From Tenrec ecaudatus (Eukaryota > Chordata > Mammalia > Afrosoricida > Tenrecidae): DNA of 64,000 nt. Location of the stretch: NCBI RefSeq assembly GCF_050624435.1, contig NC_134545.1, forward strand, positions 82,347,563 through 82,411,562. Reading direction: 5' to 3'. This document shows, piece after piece, positions 34,452 through 47,119 of the stretch (its first letter is position 1; each line of letters opens with the position of its first letter). The translations under genes and the position numbers were made by a program. Below the pieces are notes generated by a model. The model was given only the letters and a program-made list of their open reading frames with translations. It was not told the DNA's origin and did no database searches.

Positions 34452-34689
34452 AGGACTGCCCAGCTGGAGGCTCTGTCCTTTCCCATCCTGTGGTGAGCAG
34501 GGGTGGGTTCTGTGGCCCAGATCACAACAAGATGCTCAGCTGCCCACTCTCCACCATGGTGCCCTTTGACAGGCAGAGGACCTGGCACAGGGGGACAAGA
34601 TGACTGCCATCCTGGCACTGACAGTCTGGGGAGAGGCAGATGACCTCAGTCCTCTCATCTGGAGGACACAGGGGGCTTGGGGGTGAGTG

Positions 34690-34885
34690 GGCTCAGGAGT
34701 GGGTTAAGCATTGGGTTGCAAACCACAAGGTCAGCAGTTCAAATGCACCACCTGCTCTGTGTAAGAAAGAGGAGGCTCTGTCACCAAGAGAGTTCACACC
34801 CATCTCTCCTCAGACACACGATGGGCAGTTTGACTCTGCCTCAGGGTGGGAATCAACTCCGTGGCAGTGGGCAGTGGGGGTGCTC
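34690..34885 (+). repeat. AfroSINE
   Basis: gggttgcaaaccacaaggtc, agcagttcaaatgcaccacc, gggtgggaatcaactccgtg. First SINE after the GOLGA7B 3' UTR. Confidence 0.82.
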
Positions 34886-34959
34886 ACAGCCTCGTGCTCG
34901 GGTCGCCCCTCTCCCACTGATGACTAGGTAGGTAGTCGAATCCAGCAGGGTGTAGCTTA

Positions 34960-35130
34960 GGAGTTTATAGAAATGATTGAGCACCTACTGTGTGCCAGAG
35001 ACCATGGCAAGCCATACGCAAGAGCTGGAAAGGAACTTAATGGTCGGCAGAGACCTTTCACCTTATAGAGCTGGAACAGGCCCAGAGAGGGCAAGTGACT
35101 TGCCCCAGGTCACACAGTGGGCTCACCGTG
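34960..35130 (-). repeat. MIR-like relic
   Basis: gattgagcacctactgtgtg, agagggcaagtgacttgccc, caggtcacacagtggg. Reverse MIR order. Confidence 0.65.
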
Positions 35131-35464
35131 GGGCAGGGGCACCTGGATGGGAGGGTGCCTGAAGCTGCAGGGTGGCCCGGGGCACACATTCCTGTCTCTG
35201 TTGTTGGAGATGCGCTCACCAAGTCAGCTCAGTCCGTGGGTGCTCACTGCCCTCTGGGATAGTTACAGGGCAGCCTGGACCCCACTGCCTCTGGTCAAAA
35301 CTGAGATTTGTGTGGCAGCTACAGGGAGGCTGTTTGAGATAGGAACACCCCCAGCCCTAGCCCACCTGCCCTGAGAGGAGGTCCTCCTGAGGGTTCCCCT
35401 CTGTGCACCCGACTCAGAATGCAGATCCAGCCGAGAGGCATCTGAGCCCCTTCTCTCAACAGTA

Positions 35465-35690
35465 CCAGTGGGCCCTCACGCAGCATTTGCTCCGTAGCAG
35501 GCACGGGGCCCTGACGCTCCACGGGACCTCTGGTCATCTTCACAACAACCCTCTACGGGATCGGCTGTCGAGATTCCCATTTTACAGATGAGCAGACTGA
35601 GGCTCATGGACACAACTCACCCCAGGCCACACGACTAACTAACGAAGTGGCTCAGCTTGGCTTTGAACATGGGCAGTTTTACTCCAACTT
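35465..35690 (-). repeat. MIR SINE
   Basis: catcttcacaacaaccctct, cccattttacagatgagcag, actgaggctcatggacacaa, ccaggccacacgactaacta. Confidence 0.75.
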
Positions 35691-36495
35691 GCTGGGAAGA
35701 GATTCCGTCCCCCCCACTCCTCTGGCATCCCCCCCCCCCCCCGTCCCTCCGGCCCCTTCGGTAGCTTGAGGTCCTCAACCATCCTGGGGGTTCAGAAGGA
35801 CGCAGAGCTGCGTCTGGGCTCCAAGGTGGAGCTCGAACCTCCGGGCACAGAGCATCACGGGAATGTGAGTGGGCTGTGCTGGGGGTGGGGGTGGGGGAGC
35901 CCACAGGGCAGCCTGGTGAAGAGCAGAGGGGAGAGACCCCATTTACTGCAGGTCGGGGTACTTGTGACTGCTGATAGCCATGTCCCCGCTACCGGCTGTC
36001 CAGCCCTGACAGGCCCCTTCAGGACCTGCCTTGGTCAGTTCCCTCACTCTCCCACCCCACCATTGGGAGCCTACCTCCCGTCACAGCCCCCAGGCGGTCC
36101 CCCTCCCTCCCAGCCGCCAGCACTCCGGCCAGAGCCAGGGTTTGTGAAACCACGGGGTTTAACCGAAGCTCGAGGCGCCGCTGAGTGGCGAGATCGTGAA
36201 CTGCACCCGGAATCAGAAGCAATGCTATTCCTTTGGGCTGTTGATGAAGCTTCCTTCATCGCCTAAAGCCAGCAACTGCCCCCAACTGGAAGGGGCTTTC
36301 TGCGCTTCTCTGAAGCCCAGACGACGGTGGCCAACCCCCCATCCACCCACCGAGGGCTGCCACCTCCACAACATCCCCTTCCCTGGCCGGAGGCATCCCC
36401 AGTTCCTACTGCTTCCCCAAGGAGCTCTGGTGGGGTGGTGGTGAAAGGGCATGCTAACTGCTGACTGAAAGGAGAGGTTGTGTCTTCCTCTAGGG

Positions 36496-36686
36496 CAGTG
36501 GTTCTCAACCTTCCTAATGCCACGCCCCTTTGATGCCATTCCTCATGTGTGGTGACCCCCAATCATAAAATTATATTCATTGCTACTTCATAACTGTAAT
36601 TTTGCTACAGTTATGAATCAGGCCACCCCTGTGAAAGGGTCTTTCGACGCCCCAAGGGGTCGCGACCCACAGGTTGAGAACCGTTG
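36496..36686 (+). mobile_element. SPIN-type hAT transposon, copy 3, complete
   Basis: Both ends are visible: cagtggttctcaacc at the left, ggttgagaaccgttg at the right. The inside has caatcataaaattatattca and gtgaaagggtctttcgacgc. Flanks are ctctaggg and ctctaacc, an imperfect 8-bp target duplication matching the hAT-preferred nTCTAGAn on the left. About 191 nt, with no transposase. Confidence 0.92.
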
Positions 36687-36734
36687 CTCTAACCAAAGGC
36701 ATTTCTCTTCATATTGACTTCACCATATTGTTAG

Positions 36735-36945
36735 AAGCACACGTCCTGTAGTTATTGTTGTCAGGGGCCGTCGAGTGGGCTTTGGCTCATAGCAACTCTG
36801 CGCACAGTAAAATGAAACGCTGCTCCATCCCGTGCCGTCCTCACAGTGGTTCTTTGCTTGCGCTCGTTGCAGCCACGGCGCTATTCCATCTTGTAGGGGC
36901 TGCCTCTTGATGCCCTTCGAATGTACCAATATCCGTGTCTTCCTC
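36735..36945 (-). mobile_element. RTE-type 3' end fragment
   Basis: gttattgttgtcaggggccg, tcgagtgggctttggctcat, gttgcagccacggcg, catcttgtaggggctgcctc. This is the reverse complement of the extreme RTE 3' end, lying between two SPIN copies. Confidence 0.75.
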
Positions 36946-36950
36946 TAGGA

Positions 36951-37142
36951 CAGTGGTTCTCAACCTTCCTAATGCCACGACCCTTTCATACAATTCCTAA
37001 TGTAGGGGTGCACCCCAACCATAAAATCATTTTCGTTGCTACTTCATAACTCTAATTTTGCTACTATTATGAACAGGCCACCGCTGTGAAAGGGTCATTC
37101 GGGCCCCCAGAGGGGTCACGACCCACAGGTTGAGAACCGCTG
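36951..37142 (+). mobile_element. SPIN-type hAT transposon, copy 4, complete
   Basis: Starts cagtggttctcaaccttcct, ends ggttgagaaccgctg; inside gtgaaagggtcattcgggcc and gaggggtcacgacccacagg. About 192 nt. Left flank ctctagga resembles copy 3; right flank aagtagcg does not match it. Confidence 0.92.
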
Positions 37143-37624
37143 AAGTAGCGGGTCAGTGAGCATGAGGGTGCCCCCCGGCAAGACGGAGCTGCACTGTAGC
37201 TGCCACGGTACAACACATGGATGGCATGAAGATGGCACGGGGCTGGGCGATGTCTCCGCCTTCCTCTGGCAGGTCACTGGCAGTCAGAGGCAACAGGCAG
37301 CCACCGATGGCTACACGTGCCAGGGAGACTTTCACAGGCCTCTGTAAATGGCCGAGTCCCAAGGAAAGAGTTAATTGGTTTCATGCCCGCAAACAAGAGG
37401 GAAGAGCACAATTCCACTCAGAAACAAGTTCAAAGACAGGTGAAACGAGTTCATGTTGTTAGAGGTCGGAGCGCACACCCACCTGGAGTGGGGGTTGCGG
37501 GGAGGGGTCTGGGATTGCTCGTCCCCTTCTCCATCCCAAGGTGTTAATAGGTGGGGCTCACTGCCTGGGAATTCACTTCGGATTTATGTAATTTGTGGAC
37601 TTTCTGATACTACGGTGCGGCTCC

Positions 37625-37832
37625 AGGGGTTCTGCTGGTGTGGTGGTCTCTGTGTTGGGCTGCTAACTACTCGGAGTCAGCAGTTTGAAACCACCAGCCT
37701 CCCCGAGGGAGAAAGAGGAGGTTTTCCACTCCTGTAAAGATTTACAGTCTCAGAAACCCACAGGGGCAGTTCTACCCTGTCCTATAGAGTCGCTGCAGGA
37801 ATCTACTTGATGGCAGCGAGGGTTTTTAAGTT
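37625..37832 (+). repeat. AfroSINE, well preserved
   Basis: gggctgctaactactcggag, gcagtttgaaaccaccagcc, gtaaagatttacagtctcag, aaacccacaggggcagttct, taccctgtcctatagagtcg. Confidence 0.92.
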
Positions 37833-40800
37833 CATGATGTGGCTTCTAGGAAGAGATGTTTGTCGGTTCCAGAATTGGAGAAGAAAGCCCCAAGTTGGCA
37901 TGGGCTTTTATTCCAGGTCTCCAAACGTAAGTTACGCCATTGCAATTCAGCCCTATTTGTGTGCAGAAATGTGCACATGTGTGTGAGCCATACTATAGGC
38001 TGTGGTGTCTGTGAGGGTGCTTGGCAGGATGAGGGGTGGAACCCCCCAAAGAAAGCATCTGTCCCAGCAACCCCAGGTGGCCCAGGTATGGTGGGTGTGG
38101 AGGGCTTACCCTTGACCCTCTGCACCTGTGTGCAGAATGCCTAGCCTCTGTCTGGGGATCTGGCCCACGCTGTCGGCAGATTCTCACAGGGGTATGTGCC
38201 TCCCCCACCCAAAAAGGAGAAGAACTGCTCTGAGGAGTCTGTGAGAAGTGGCCTGGGTAGTGTGTCTGTGTGTGCGCTTGGCACAAATAGGGACTGAGAC
38301 ATGTCCTTTTTGTCCCCTCCTTTCCAGAGACCAGACTTTGGGGGTTTCGGTGGGACTCTTCTTAGGTAACTTCTAGTGGGTCTGGGCTCCTCCAGGGAGG
38401 TATGGAGGGCAGACTCTCAGAGCTGTTCAAAGACTGGTCACTTCTGCATCTGCGGACGGACAGACAGAGGGGAGAGCAGAGTTCCAAGTGGCTCTGCCCT
38501 AAGCCCCGGGGCTTTGTGTCTGAGTTGGGGGAGATGGAGGAGGGGCTGCAGTGGCTGAGAGACACCCCGCTGTGCCCCCCTGGACTTCTCTAAACACTTC
38601 TCTGCACCACCCATTGTCCCACAGGAGCATTGTGGGGACCACACATCGGTGTCAAGGAACATGGCTTTGCCAGACACCCAGTGTGAGATGGTGCCACTTT
38701 GTGGCTGAGGTTGCATGAGACCAGCTGCCACTGAGTGCATTCTAACTCAGGGAGACCCCAACTATGCCCAAGTGGGACGGGGTGCCCCATCGAGTTCTTG
38801 GTGTCTGGTTTTCCGGAAGTCGAGTGCCAGGCCTGTCTTCCAGGGTGCTTGGGTAGACAAGGACAAGTTGAGTAGGTGAACCAGGTGCACCGCCCAGGGA
38901 CTGTGAGGTCACATGAAGACCTCATGGCACCCCAGACTTGCAGCCAGGTTTTCAATTCTTCCCCAGGAGAGGCAGGTATTCGCCAAGCCCACCCCCACCC
39001 CCCTACCCGGCCGTGATTCCCCATGTGTGCTGGAAACTGCGGCACATTATTCCGATTCCACTCAGTCCTCGAGCCCCTGCTGGGGGGTTCTGTTTGAGCT
39101 CTGATTTTATAGAAGATACGGAGGTGCCAGGTGCCTGGGCAGCTTGATGTGGGCCCTCGACTAGTGGCTGAGCCTCTGGTGCCAAACCCTGCTCTCTTCC
39201 CACACCCCGATGACAGTCAGACGCAGACTCTGCCCTCCCTGTACCTGCTCTGGAGACAGAGGCCGGGCCCAGAGAGAGGCCCTTGGGCGAATGCAGACAC
39301 GGACGAAGATGCGTTGCAGGGGCCATGCAGGGGCTCGGTAGTGTGGAACCCTTCAATGGCCCGGTCTCTGTAATGGAAGTGATTGGGGTCTAGCCACCAC
39401 CTGCACCAGGGCCGAGGGAGTCGGCGGGAGGGGGTGCCACACGCCGTCATACAGGACCTGGAATGACGTGTCCGGCCCGCTCCCTTGCACTGAAGAATAG
39501 AGGCTCTTTGAGGCCGGGGATCTCGCCTCCTCATTCCCATCCCTCCCTTGCTCGGCCCTGAAGGTGAATGGGAAATGTAGTCAACCACAGCCTGGCGGGG
39601 TGGGGAGAGGGAGCACACAGCCTCGAAGCCCGTGGTCTCCGGGCGCCACGTGCCACCAGGAAGCAGCTAAGGCAGACACAGGTGGACAAGCAGTCACCGA
39701 GCAACTCAACAAAAGGGGAGAGGCAGTGACCCCGGGCTACTCCCTGTGCCGGGCAGTGGCTGTCATCAGTCCTCTGCCATCTGTCCTGGGAGGGGAGGTG
39801 GGTGGGGTGTTGCCACCCAGCTCTGCTCCCGCACTGTGACCCTGGTGGGGGGTGGGCAGTATGAGGTGCTTTGGCTTTGCCTGGGGAGTGTGGGGCCCAG
39901 GCCGTGGAGGGTGGAGGGAACCCTGGATGGGTAAGTGGAGCGGTACAGAAAAGAGGGTGTTGGGGTGACAGGTGGGTGGGAGACGAGCCAGCGAGCTGCC
40001 TGGCTCACGGCGGATGCTTGCAGATGCCCGGCCCAGAGAGGCAGGAGAATGGGTGGGTTCCCATGGGCCCTGTTCCCCCCAGGGCAGATTTAAATATAGG
40101 GCGTAAGCTCTTCCAAGGGCAGAGGCCCTGTTGACTCTGCCCCCAAAGGAACTCTGCCCCTGGAACTCCAAATGACAGACGTGTCTTGTCAGGAAGGATT
40201 CTTAGGGGTCTTCTATGCCCGAGTTAAGGACCCATGGGTGGCTGCGTGCACGGGCACTGTTGGAAGCAGAAGCAGGAGTCACAGGCCTGGGAAGGCATTT
40301 TAATCACAACACCCGCATTTTATTGGTTCGGGCATGGCACCGAGCGCACGACAGGCCTTCACCTCCATAAACTCTCCCAGCTCCCCCGCCCAGAGACCAC
40401 CTGGTCTGTTTCCAGGGGCTGTGCTCCAGTGGGGTTTCCAGGGGCTGGCTCTGGGGGCAGACAGCTGGGCCTTTCTTCTTCCCACCAGCCCTAGGAGTTG
40501 GTGAGCCCTGCCTGCACTTTGTAGGCACAGACCTTGAGGCCCAGAGAGGTGGAATGACCCTTCAAGGCCACTTGTAGCGTGGGTGGAGGGGGCGTTCTGG
40601 GATCCACGCCTGCTGCTCCCTGGCCCCAGAGTCTCAGGTTGAAGACGGACTTTTCCGATGGATAGAAGGGTGGGAGAAGCCCGTAGGAATCTCTCAGAAG
40701 TTCGCTCAGAGAGACATGGCGCACCCTCTGTCTCGGGTGAGAGACAGAGACCCTCCCAGTGCACTGAGCACAGCCCCAGGTTCCCTTGTGTCATTTTTTT

Positions 40801-41164
40801 TTCCGCTGAGTCTGCCCTCAGGCAATAAACATTGTGCCCCCACCCCCAGGTCAGAGTGGGCCCTGGGTGTCCCTTCCTCCTGTTGGCCTTTACTTGCTGC
40901 TCTGCCACTGCCCCCACAAGAAGTTGGGGGACTTGGTTGCATTCTTCTCCTTGCCAAGGTGGTCTGCACCAGATCTGGGGCAGAGAGAGGACAGTTTGCC
41001 CTTAGTGCTTTTCTCCTGGGCAGGGGTGGCGGGGGTGGGGTGGGTGGGGGTTGGCCAGGCAGGAAATAATTTCAGGGGGTGAAATTCTTCATGGACCCCT
41101 TGGGGATGGCCATGAAGGAGAAGGAGCTGCCTTATAGGGCCTCTTCTGGGCCCTGGGCAGTTTC
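37833..41164. other. Intergenic GC-rich stretch, no gene seen
   Basis: More than 3 kb without a clear SINE, which is unusual for this window. Several overlapping long frames on both strands reflect GC content. No CRTAC1 or GOLGA7B coding was recognised. Confidence 0.45.
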
Positions 41165-41455
41165 AGGAGACCCAATGGCACAGGGATTAAGTGCTCAGCT
41201 GCGAACCAAAAGGTCGGTGGTTCTCAAACCCACCCGCTGGTTCCTTGGGAAGCAACCAGCCTGGAGACCGCTCCAGCAAGCTCACTGCCACAGAGTGGAT
41301 GCTGACTCACAGTGACCCTATAGGACTGGGTAGAACCCCGGGGGTTTCTGAGACAGTTAAGTCTTTGTGAGAGAAGACGGCCTGCCTAGCAGCCCCCTTG
41401 GGGCCGACCCGCTCTGTCACATGGCCACTGAGTCGGAATGGCTTTGATGAGAGTG
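41165..41455. repeat. Head-to-head AfroSINE fragments
   Basis: A plus 5' part (gcacagggattaagtgctca, gctgcgaaccaaaaggtcgg) is followed by a minus body (tgactcacagtgaccctata, gggtttctgagacagttaag). Confidence 0.72.
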
Positions 41456-42384
41456 AGATTCAACTGGGCTGTATTGTTTCCAGCAGGTTTGGTGGACACT
41501 TTCTGGGAAGGGGTGGCACAGACTCCTCTCTTTGCCCCACCCTCACCACTCCACGTGCTGGCCCTGCCCACGACGCCCCTCTCCCCTGACCACAGGGACA
41601 CACACACAGTAGGTAGACTGAGGAGAGAGGCGTGACCCCCCCCTCCTATTTCTGAAAAGAAATATAGAATCGTGTTTTGGGGATACTGAGCCTCGTGGGG
41701 AAGGAGGCCATGGCTGGATCGGGTTCAGGACTTAGCATTCAGATCACCCAGGGAACCAGGTAAGCGCAAGCTTACTTGTGCTTACGTTGTCATCTGTTGT
41801 GGACAGTTTCACGTGGGCTTGTCCACGGTTGAAACTTACGTGAGATGACTCACTACAGAGGAGGAAGCACACCTAAGTCAGCCCGTGTTGCCTTGCTTAC
41901 TAGAAAAATCAGACACCCCAAGACAAAGGCCAGAAAGTGTCTGTTCTTTTCTGAGCCTCAATTTCCACATCTAAAAAGTCGGGCCAGGCCTGATGGCCCC
42001 TCCCTGTGTGACTCCCCTGCCCTGTGTAGCCCAGGCAATCCCTCGCCCTGCCAGCTCCTTCATTGCTGTGAGACTGTTCACCCTGGCATTGGCACCCCGT
42101 GAGAACCAGGGGACAGGGACATCAGCTCAGCAGGTTGGGGAGCGCTGCTCTGCCCCCTTATGGCCGCTTTCGGTATCGCAGCATCTCAGCTAACCGGTGA
42201 GCTCTTTGTGGGGCTGGGCCCCCTGCATCTCTCCTACCGAGGATGCCCCAGTGACCTGGGTGCTCCAGGAGGATGGCAGAATGTGCAGGGGGACCCAGAA
42301 GCTTCCACACTGGATAGATCTGGGCTCCATCCTGAACTGCACTACATAGAAATGCTTCTGATTTATTGGGGGGAATTAAAGGAG

Positions 42385-42560
42385 CCGTGGTGGGTACGTC
42401 GCCCTGGACGGCTAACAGCAAGGTCAATGGAGCGAGACCACGGCTGCTCTCTGGGCGAGCCATGAGGCTGTGTGCTCCTGTCAGGGTTTACAGGCCTGGA
42501 AACGCAATGATCCAGGGTTGCTACGAGTCGGAACTGGGCCAATGGCAGGGGGTCTTCTTT
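42385..42560 (+). repeat. AfroSINE
   Basis: ggctaacagcaaggtcaatg, gtttacaggcctggaaacgc, gggttgctacgagtcggaac. Confidence 0.78.
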
Positions 42561-45364
42561 ACCAGGGTCCCTAGGTGGCACCAACGGTTTCTACCTAGCC
42601 ACTCACCTGAAGGCTTGGATCGGAACCTCCCTAGCTGCACCGCAAAAGAGAGGCCTGGCCGTCTGCTGCCATAAGATCACAAGCCCCACACCTCCCGTGT
42701 AACAGTTCTGCTCTGTCTGCTCCCACGGTGAGCCCAGCACAGCAGGGAGTATAGGACAGTGTCTTGTTTCTGGCTCACAGTGACTCTGAGAGGTAGGAAT
42801 CGGCCCTATTTCACAGCTGAGTTAACCGAGGCCCCGGGATGCCTCACCCACTTTAAGCTCAATCGTCTCTTGATTTAAAAAGGCATCCAGCTCCCATCCC
42901 CCCACGGATCACTGTTGAGCATAGTGTCTGCCTTACTTATGGCGCCTGCTGGTGCCTGCCTGTTGTCCGCTCATTCGTGAAGGTGAGTCAAGAAGCACAG
43001 CCCTGGGGGGTCTGGCTGACACGTGCTGGAGATGAGTCCTAACAACACGTGACTATGTCACCATTGGAGTTCCCTCAGTAACACACTTGTCTTAGTCTCA
43101 TTAAGCTGCCTTTAAAAAAAAAAAAAGTTCCAATCCAAACAGTGGCTTTCAAGGGGGTCTGCTGGGCCAGGGAAGCTCAAGGCGGAGGTCAGCTCAGAAT
43201 GCTGTTCAGGGCTCCCCAAGGGTAATCCTGATAGATTTTCTCATAGGACACAGGGGGGTTCATGGGGGTGTGCCATGGAGAAGTTTAAGAGGGCAGAAAA
43301 CCACATTGGTGAGGAAGAGGCCAGAAAAATAACAAGACAGTGGTTTGCCTCTCAGTGAGATGCCTGCGTGCTCCATGAGGGGCGTAAGGGCTGTTCTGTG
43401 ACCATCCTTACCCCCCACCCCAGCCCCAATCTTGCCCCTTCAGATGGCTTTTTCTTCCCCAAACTCAAAGAACACTGAAAAGGGACATGATTGGAGGCCC
43501 AAGCTGCTGCTGGGACGCGGTGTCAATTGAAGGTGGCAGGACGGGTAGAGAGACGGACACACGCCTTCAGAAGTGCCCGGGTCTAGATGCAGGACGTGGA
43601 AGAGCGAGCGTCACCTCCACAGCTTTCGGGTAAGCAGGGCGGCTCCGATGCCCTAGCTGCACGCTTCGGCTTTCCCTCGAGGAGGGGCTTCAAAAGGCTC
43701 GCAGAGAAGTGGAACGGGGAAGAATGGAAATTCAGCCCACCGACTCTGGAAGCCCCTCCTGTTTCTCAAGCCATTAAGCATGGAAGTGTCCAGTCGGTTG
43801 GTGAGACTATTTGTCCAGGTGTCTACAGCCTGGAGGTGGCAGAGCACCGTGTGCAAGGGCCCAGGCTTCGGCGGCAGAGTCCCGGGTTTGGGTGACAGCG
43901 TTGCCACCGAACTGGCCTTGGGAAACTTAGGACCTCCGTTTCTTTGGGAATGCAACCGTCAAACACAGTTCCCTCAGAATGCCTGCTAGGATGGAGGCCT
44001 GCGGAACGTTCTCAGCATCTGGGAATGTTAGCTCCTGCCCCCAGGGATGGTTTTGTCTCTCTTTGCTCTGGCTTCTCATCTTCCCCGCCGATGGCCTCCC
44101 CTTTGACCCCCTCTCTGTTCAGCAGCAGCTCCCGCGAGGGCGAGCATCTGTGGAGTGAGCCAGCTGTGCTCTGCTCTCTGCCCACCAGTTGCTAAGGAGA
44201 CCAGCAACACCAGTCCCTGACAGGCTGTGGCTGTAGTCTGGCCCACACAGAAGAGAGACCCCGGGGAAAGAAGGAGAGAACAGGAGGGCCCTGGCTTCTC
44301 TCCCGGGCTCTGGGGAAGGGTATCGGTCCAGGGCTGCCTGAACAAACTCAGCTTGCGCCCTGCGGAAATGGACTGACTGTTCAGCCTCCAGCCTTGCTGC
44401 GTCTGGAGAGTCGAGTAACTCTTGTGCCATGGAATTAGGGCTGCAGTTTGCACTGTTGTCCCGTGGTACTGGTCTGGGGGTGATGCCCAGACCCTGGGAG
44501 GGGGCCATACAGCCAGAGTGACACATAGTCTAACTGCTGGCCTTGGGAATGGCACCTTCCCCGATCAGGGCTGGCAGTGGCCTGCGGTGTGAGTCGTGGC
44601 TCTCTCTCTCCTCGCTCCCGCCTCTTCTGGCTGCTTGGACAGGACCCCTGGCCCTCTAGTGACCCCTGCACCACTCTTCCCACCCTCAACACTGGGAGTT
44701 TCACCCCGCAGAAGGAAGGAGTGGGGTTCAGAGGAGGAGCTGGGGAGCCCAAGTGTGAGGGACTGAATTCTGCCTTGGGTTTTCCAGCTGTGCCACCTTG
44801 GACCAGGCACTTAGCTTATCTGCGGAACTGGAGTGATTACAGCACTTTTCCCTGGGGCCTGATGTGAGGATTAAGTGAGTTAATTCTTGTAAAGGGCTTA
44901 GCACCCACTCAGGCACACCGTGTTTATCTAATGGAAGCTATTATTGTCATTTAAGGAGCTACATTCCTGGGAAGAGTGTGTATCTCTCCTTGTTGTAGAA
45001 TAAAAATGATAATATTATTATTGTTATTAAGATTTGGCTTCTCTTGAAGACAGGTAAAAGTAGGATGGGCTGATCACATAGGCCACCTTGTTACCAGGCT
45101 GGAGCAAGTGCTGGCTGCCCTCTGGGCTGGGGCTCGGGTCCCTCAAGGACGTAATCCCTTCCTGGCCCATTTCACTGATGTGTGTGCTTTGCCCCTGCAG
45201 GCACTTGCTTTTTCTGTTTAAGATCCGAGATGAGTCTAAGTGAACGCAGACGCTCTAGTGAAAAGGCCAGCTGGCTTGTGCTCAGAGGCAGAGGGGCGGG
45301 ACGGGAGATACAGAGGAAAGCTGAGGAGCCTTGAATCTTGAGACTGGCTAGCTCCAGTGGCTCT
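42561..45364. other. Intergenic, no gene seen; contains MIR relic
   Basis: GC-rich, no exon found. A clear MIR (plus) lies at 44,755-44,945. Confidence 0.4.
44755..44945 (+). repeat. MIR SINE
   Basis: cagctgtgccaccttggacc, gatgtgaggattaagtgagt, taattcttgtaaagggctta, ggaagctattattgtc. Confidence 0.8.
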
Positions 45365-45530
45365 GTCCCTCCCATCCCTAGGTTGGCACAGATCCTCTGG
45401 GTTTCAGAGGCTGTAAATCCTTACAGGAGCAGAAAGCCGCATTTTTCTTCTGCGGAGCTGTCGGGGGACTTGAACTGCTGACCTTGTGGTTAGTAGCCTG
45501 ACACGTATCCACCATGTCATCAGGGCTCAC
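45365..45530 (-). repeat. AfroSINE
   Basis: gggtttcagaggctgtaaat, ccttacaggagcagaaagcc, ttgaactgctgaccttgtgg, ccaccatgtcatcagggctc. Confidence 0.85.
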
Positions 45531-47119
45531 TTCCTGGGAACATAGTGGACTCTTCATGCTTGCTTGCTGAACAAGTGTATGAAGGAAGGAATGCAGACAC
45601 CTCGTGGCAAGCCAAAGGTTTAGCTAGACTTTTCCCAACCTTCCCCCACCCCTCCACCTCATTTACCACTGTTTGCCCAGAGCCTGACTCGGTTCCTGGC
45701 ACATGCTCACCCAGTATTTGAGCATGCTCAATACATGCTCACCCAGGATTTGCTGAGTGAGTGAATGTATGAAATGAACGGAGTTGTTTCATTGCCCTGG
45801 GGTCGGAAGCTGTAGCTGGGCTTTTACAGGGGGCTACCTGCATTCCTCTTTGTAGCTCACGTGGCTCACTCACCAGGGGGACCGCCACCCCTACCGCCTG
45901 TTACAAGACACTCCGTGCGCAGGGGCTATGGCTACGATTCCCCAGGCAGCCTCTGCAGTTTGCTGTCACGCTGAGTTTCCCAACGTCCTTGGCAAGGAGT
46001 CTCCCTAGCTGTCCCGACCACTTTTTCCTTGGGCAGTTGTGCGTGTCCCATCAATGGGCACTGCGTCTTATCATTTCCTGCTGTGCTTAGAACCCCGACC
46101 TCTGGGGTGTTGGGCTTTTTTTGATGTCTCAGAAAGCGGCAGCTTCCAGAACGACTAGGGAATAGAGCCTGAACAGTGACAGAGCTGCCTGTCATCTGGC
46201 TGAAAGGAGCCGAGACCGTTTGGTGGCAAAGGGCTCCAGCTCGGGCTTGGGGGACCAGCTGGCTCCGTGACCCTGGGCTGACCACTTCATCTTTCTGAGC
46301 CACGTCCCCAGGGCCCTGAGGCCTCTGATGCTAAGTCAACACTTGGCGGCGGGCTTCCGGAGTGGAGTGACCGTTCAGTTGGTCTACGCTTCTTGTTGAA
46401 ATTGTAGCTGTTTTTATTTTAGAACTTTTCATTTCAGCGCCTGTTCCAAGTGTGAAAAAAAAAAAAACCCAACCAAAACCCAAAACCAACAACTGCACTA
46501 GCTATGAGGAATTCATATTTTGTGATTTATTTGAAGTATTATTATTACATCAGAAAGTGGTAGGGTGTTTTTTGTTGTTGTTAAATAGGTTTTTAACAGG
46601 CTGGCTCCTTCTTAAGTGTGATTTTATTATATCTTGGAGTGACTTTTTTCCCCCCGTGAAGAATAGATCTGTAATTTATAAGGGAGGTCTGGGGGAATGT
46701 TCAATAACAAGGCTGGCTGCGTCATTTCCAGAGCAGTAGCCTCCTTGCTTCCAAGCCTGCTACAGGGGAGCCTGGGGGTCAGGGTTCTTTTGAGAGAGCT
46801 GGGGGATGGAGATGAGCCGTGCCTATATCCAGCCTCAAGACTCTCTTATTCTTCACATTAGGGAAACTAGGGACCGGAGTGGAAAGGGCCTCCCTGTCTG
46901 CCCCTTGCTCTGCGTGGTAACTCACTGACCCCAACCCTGTCTCCCCAAATGTGAGCAACCGCCCGCCCACATGCCCCCCAGCCACTGTGCGCGTCCTTGT
47001 GGTGGTGGGTGTTTTCCCCGGTATCGTGATTGGCTTTCCAAGTGTCACTCATTGGAAGGGCTGTGCCATGCAGCATCTCCTTGACCCAGACGCTCCCCGC
47101 CCCCACCCCCACCAGCTAG
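45531..47119. other. Intergenic, no gene seen; AT-rich island
   Basis: 46,380-46,740 is clearly more AT-rich than its surroundings, with a poly(A) tract at 46,455-46,467 and several short T runs. No gene. Confidence 0.35.

Larger units (their letters stand above)
32893..34470 (+). other. GOLGA7B 3' UTR (inferred)
   Basis: The stretch after the stop is free of recognisable SINEs until about 34,690. It contains two AATAAA signals, at 33,848-33,853 and 34,446-34,451. The second is followed by a GT-rich tract (gtggtgagcaggggtgggtt), a plausible cleavage context. A degenerate TG/CATG-rich stretch lies at 33,580-33,750. Confidence 0.6.
34471..47119. other. Intergenic gap between convergent GOLGA7B and CRTAC1
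   Basis: No coding exon was found on either strand. The gap contains AfroSINEs, two SPIN elements, an RTE 3' end, MIR-like relics and GC-rich unique sequence. Isolated AATAAA words occur at 40,824 (+) and 40,317-40,324 (-), so longer 3' ends of either gene cannot be excluded. Confidence 0.6.
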
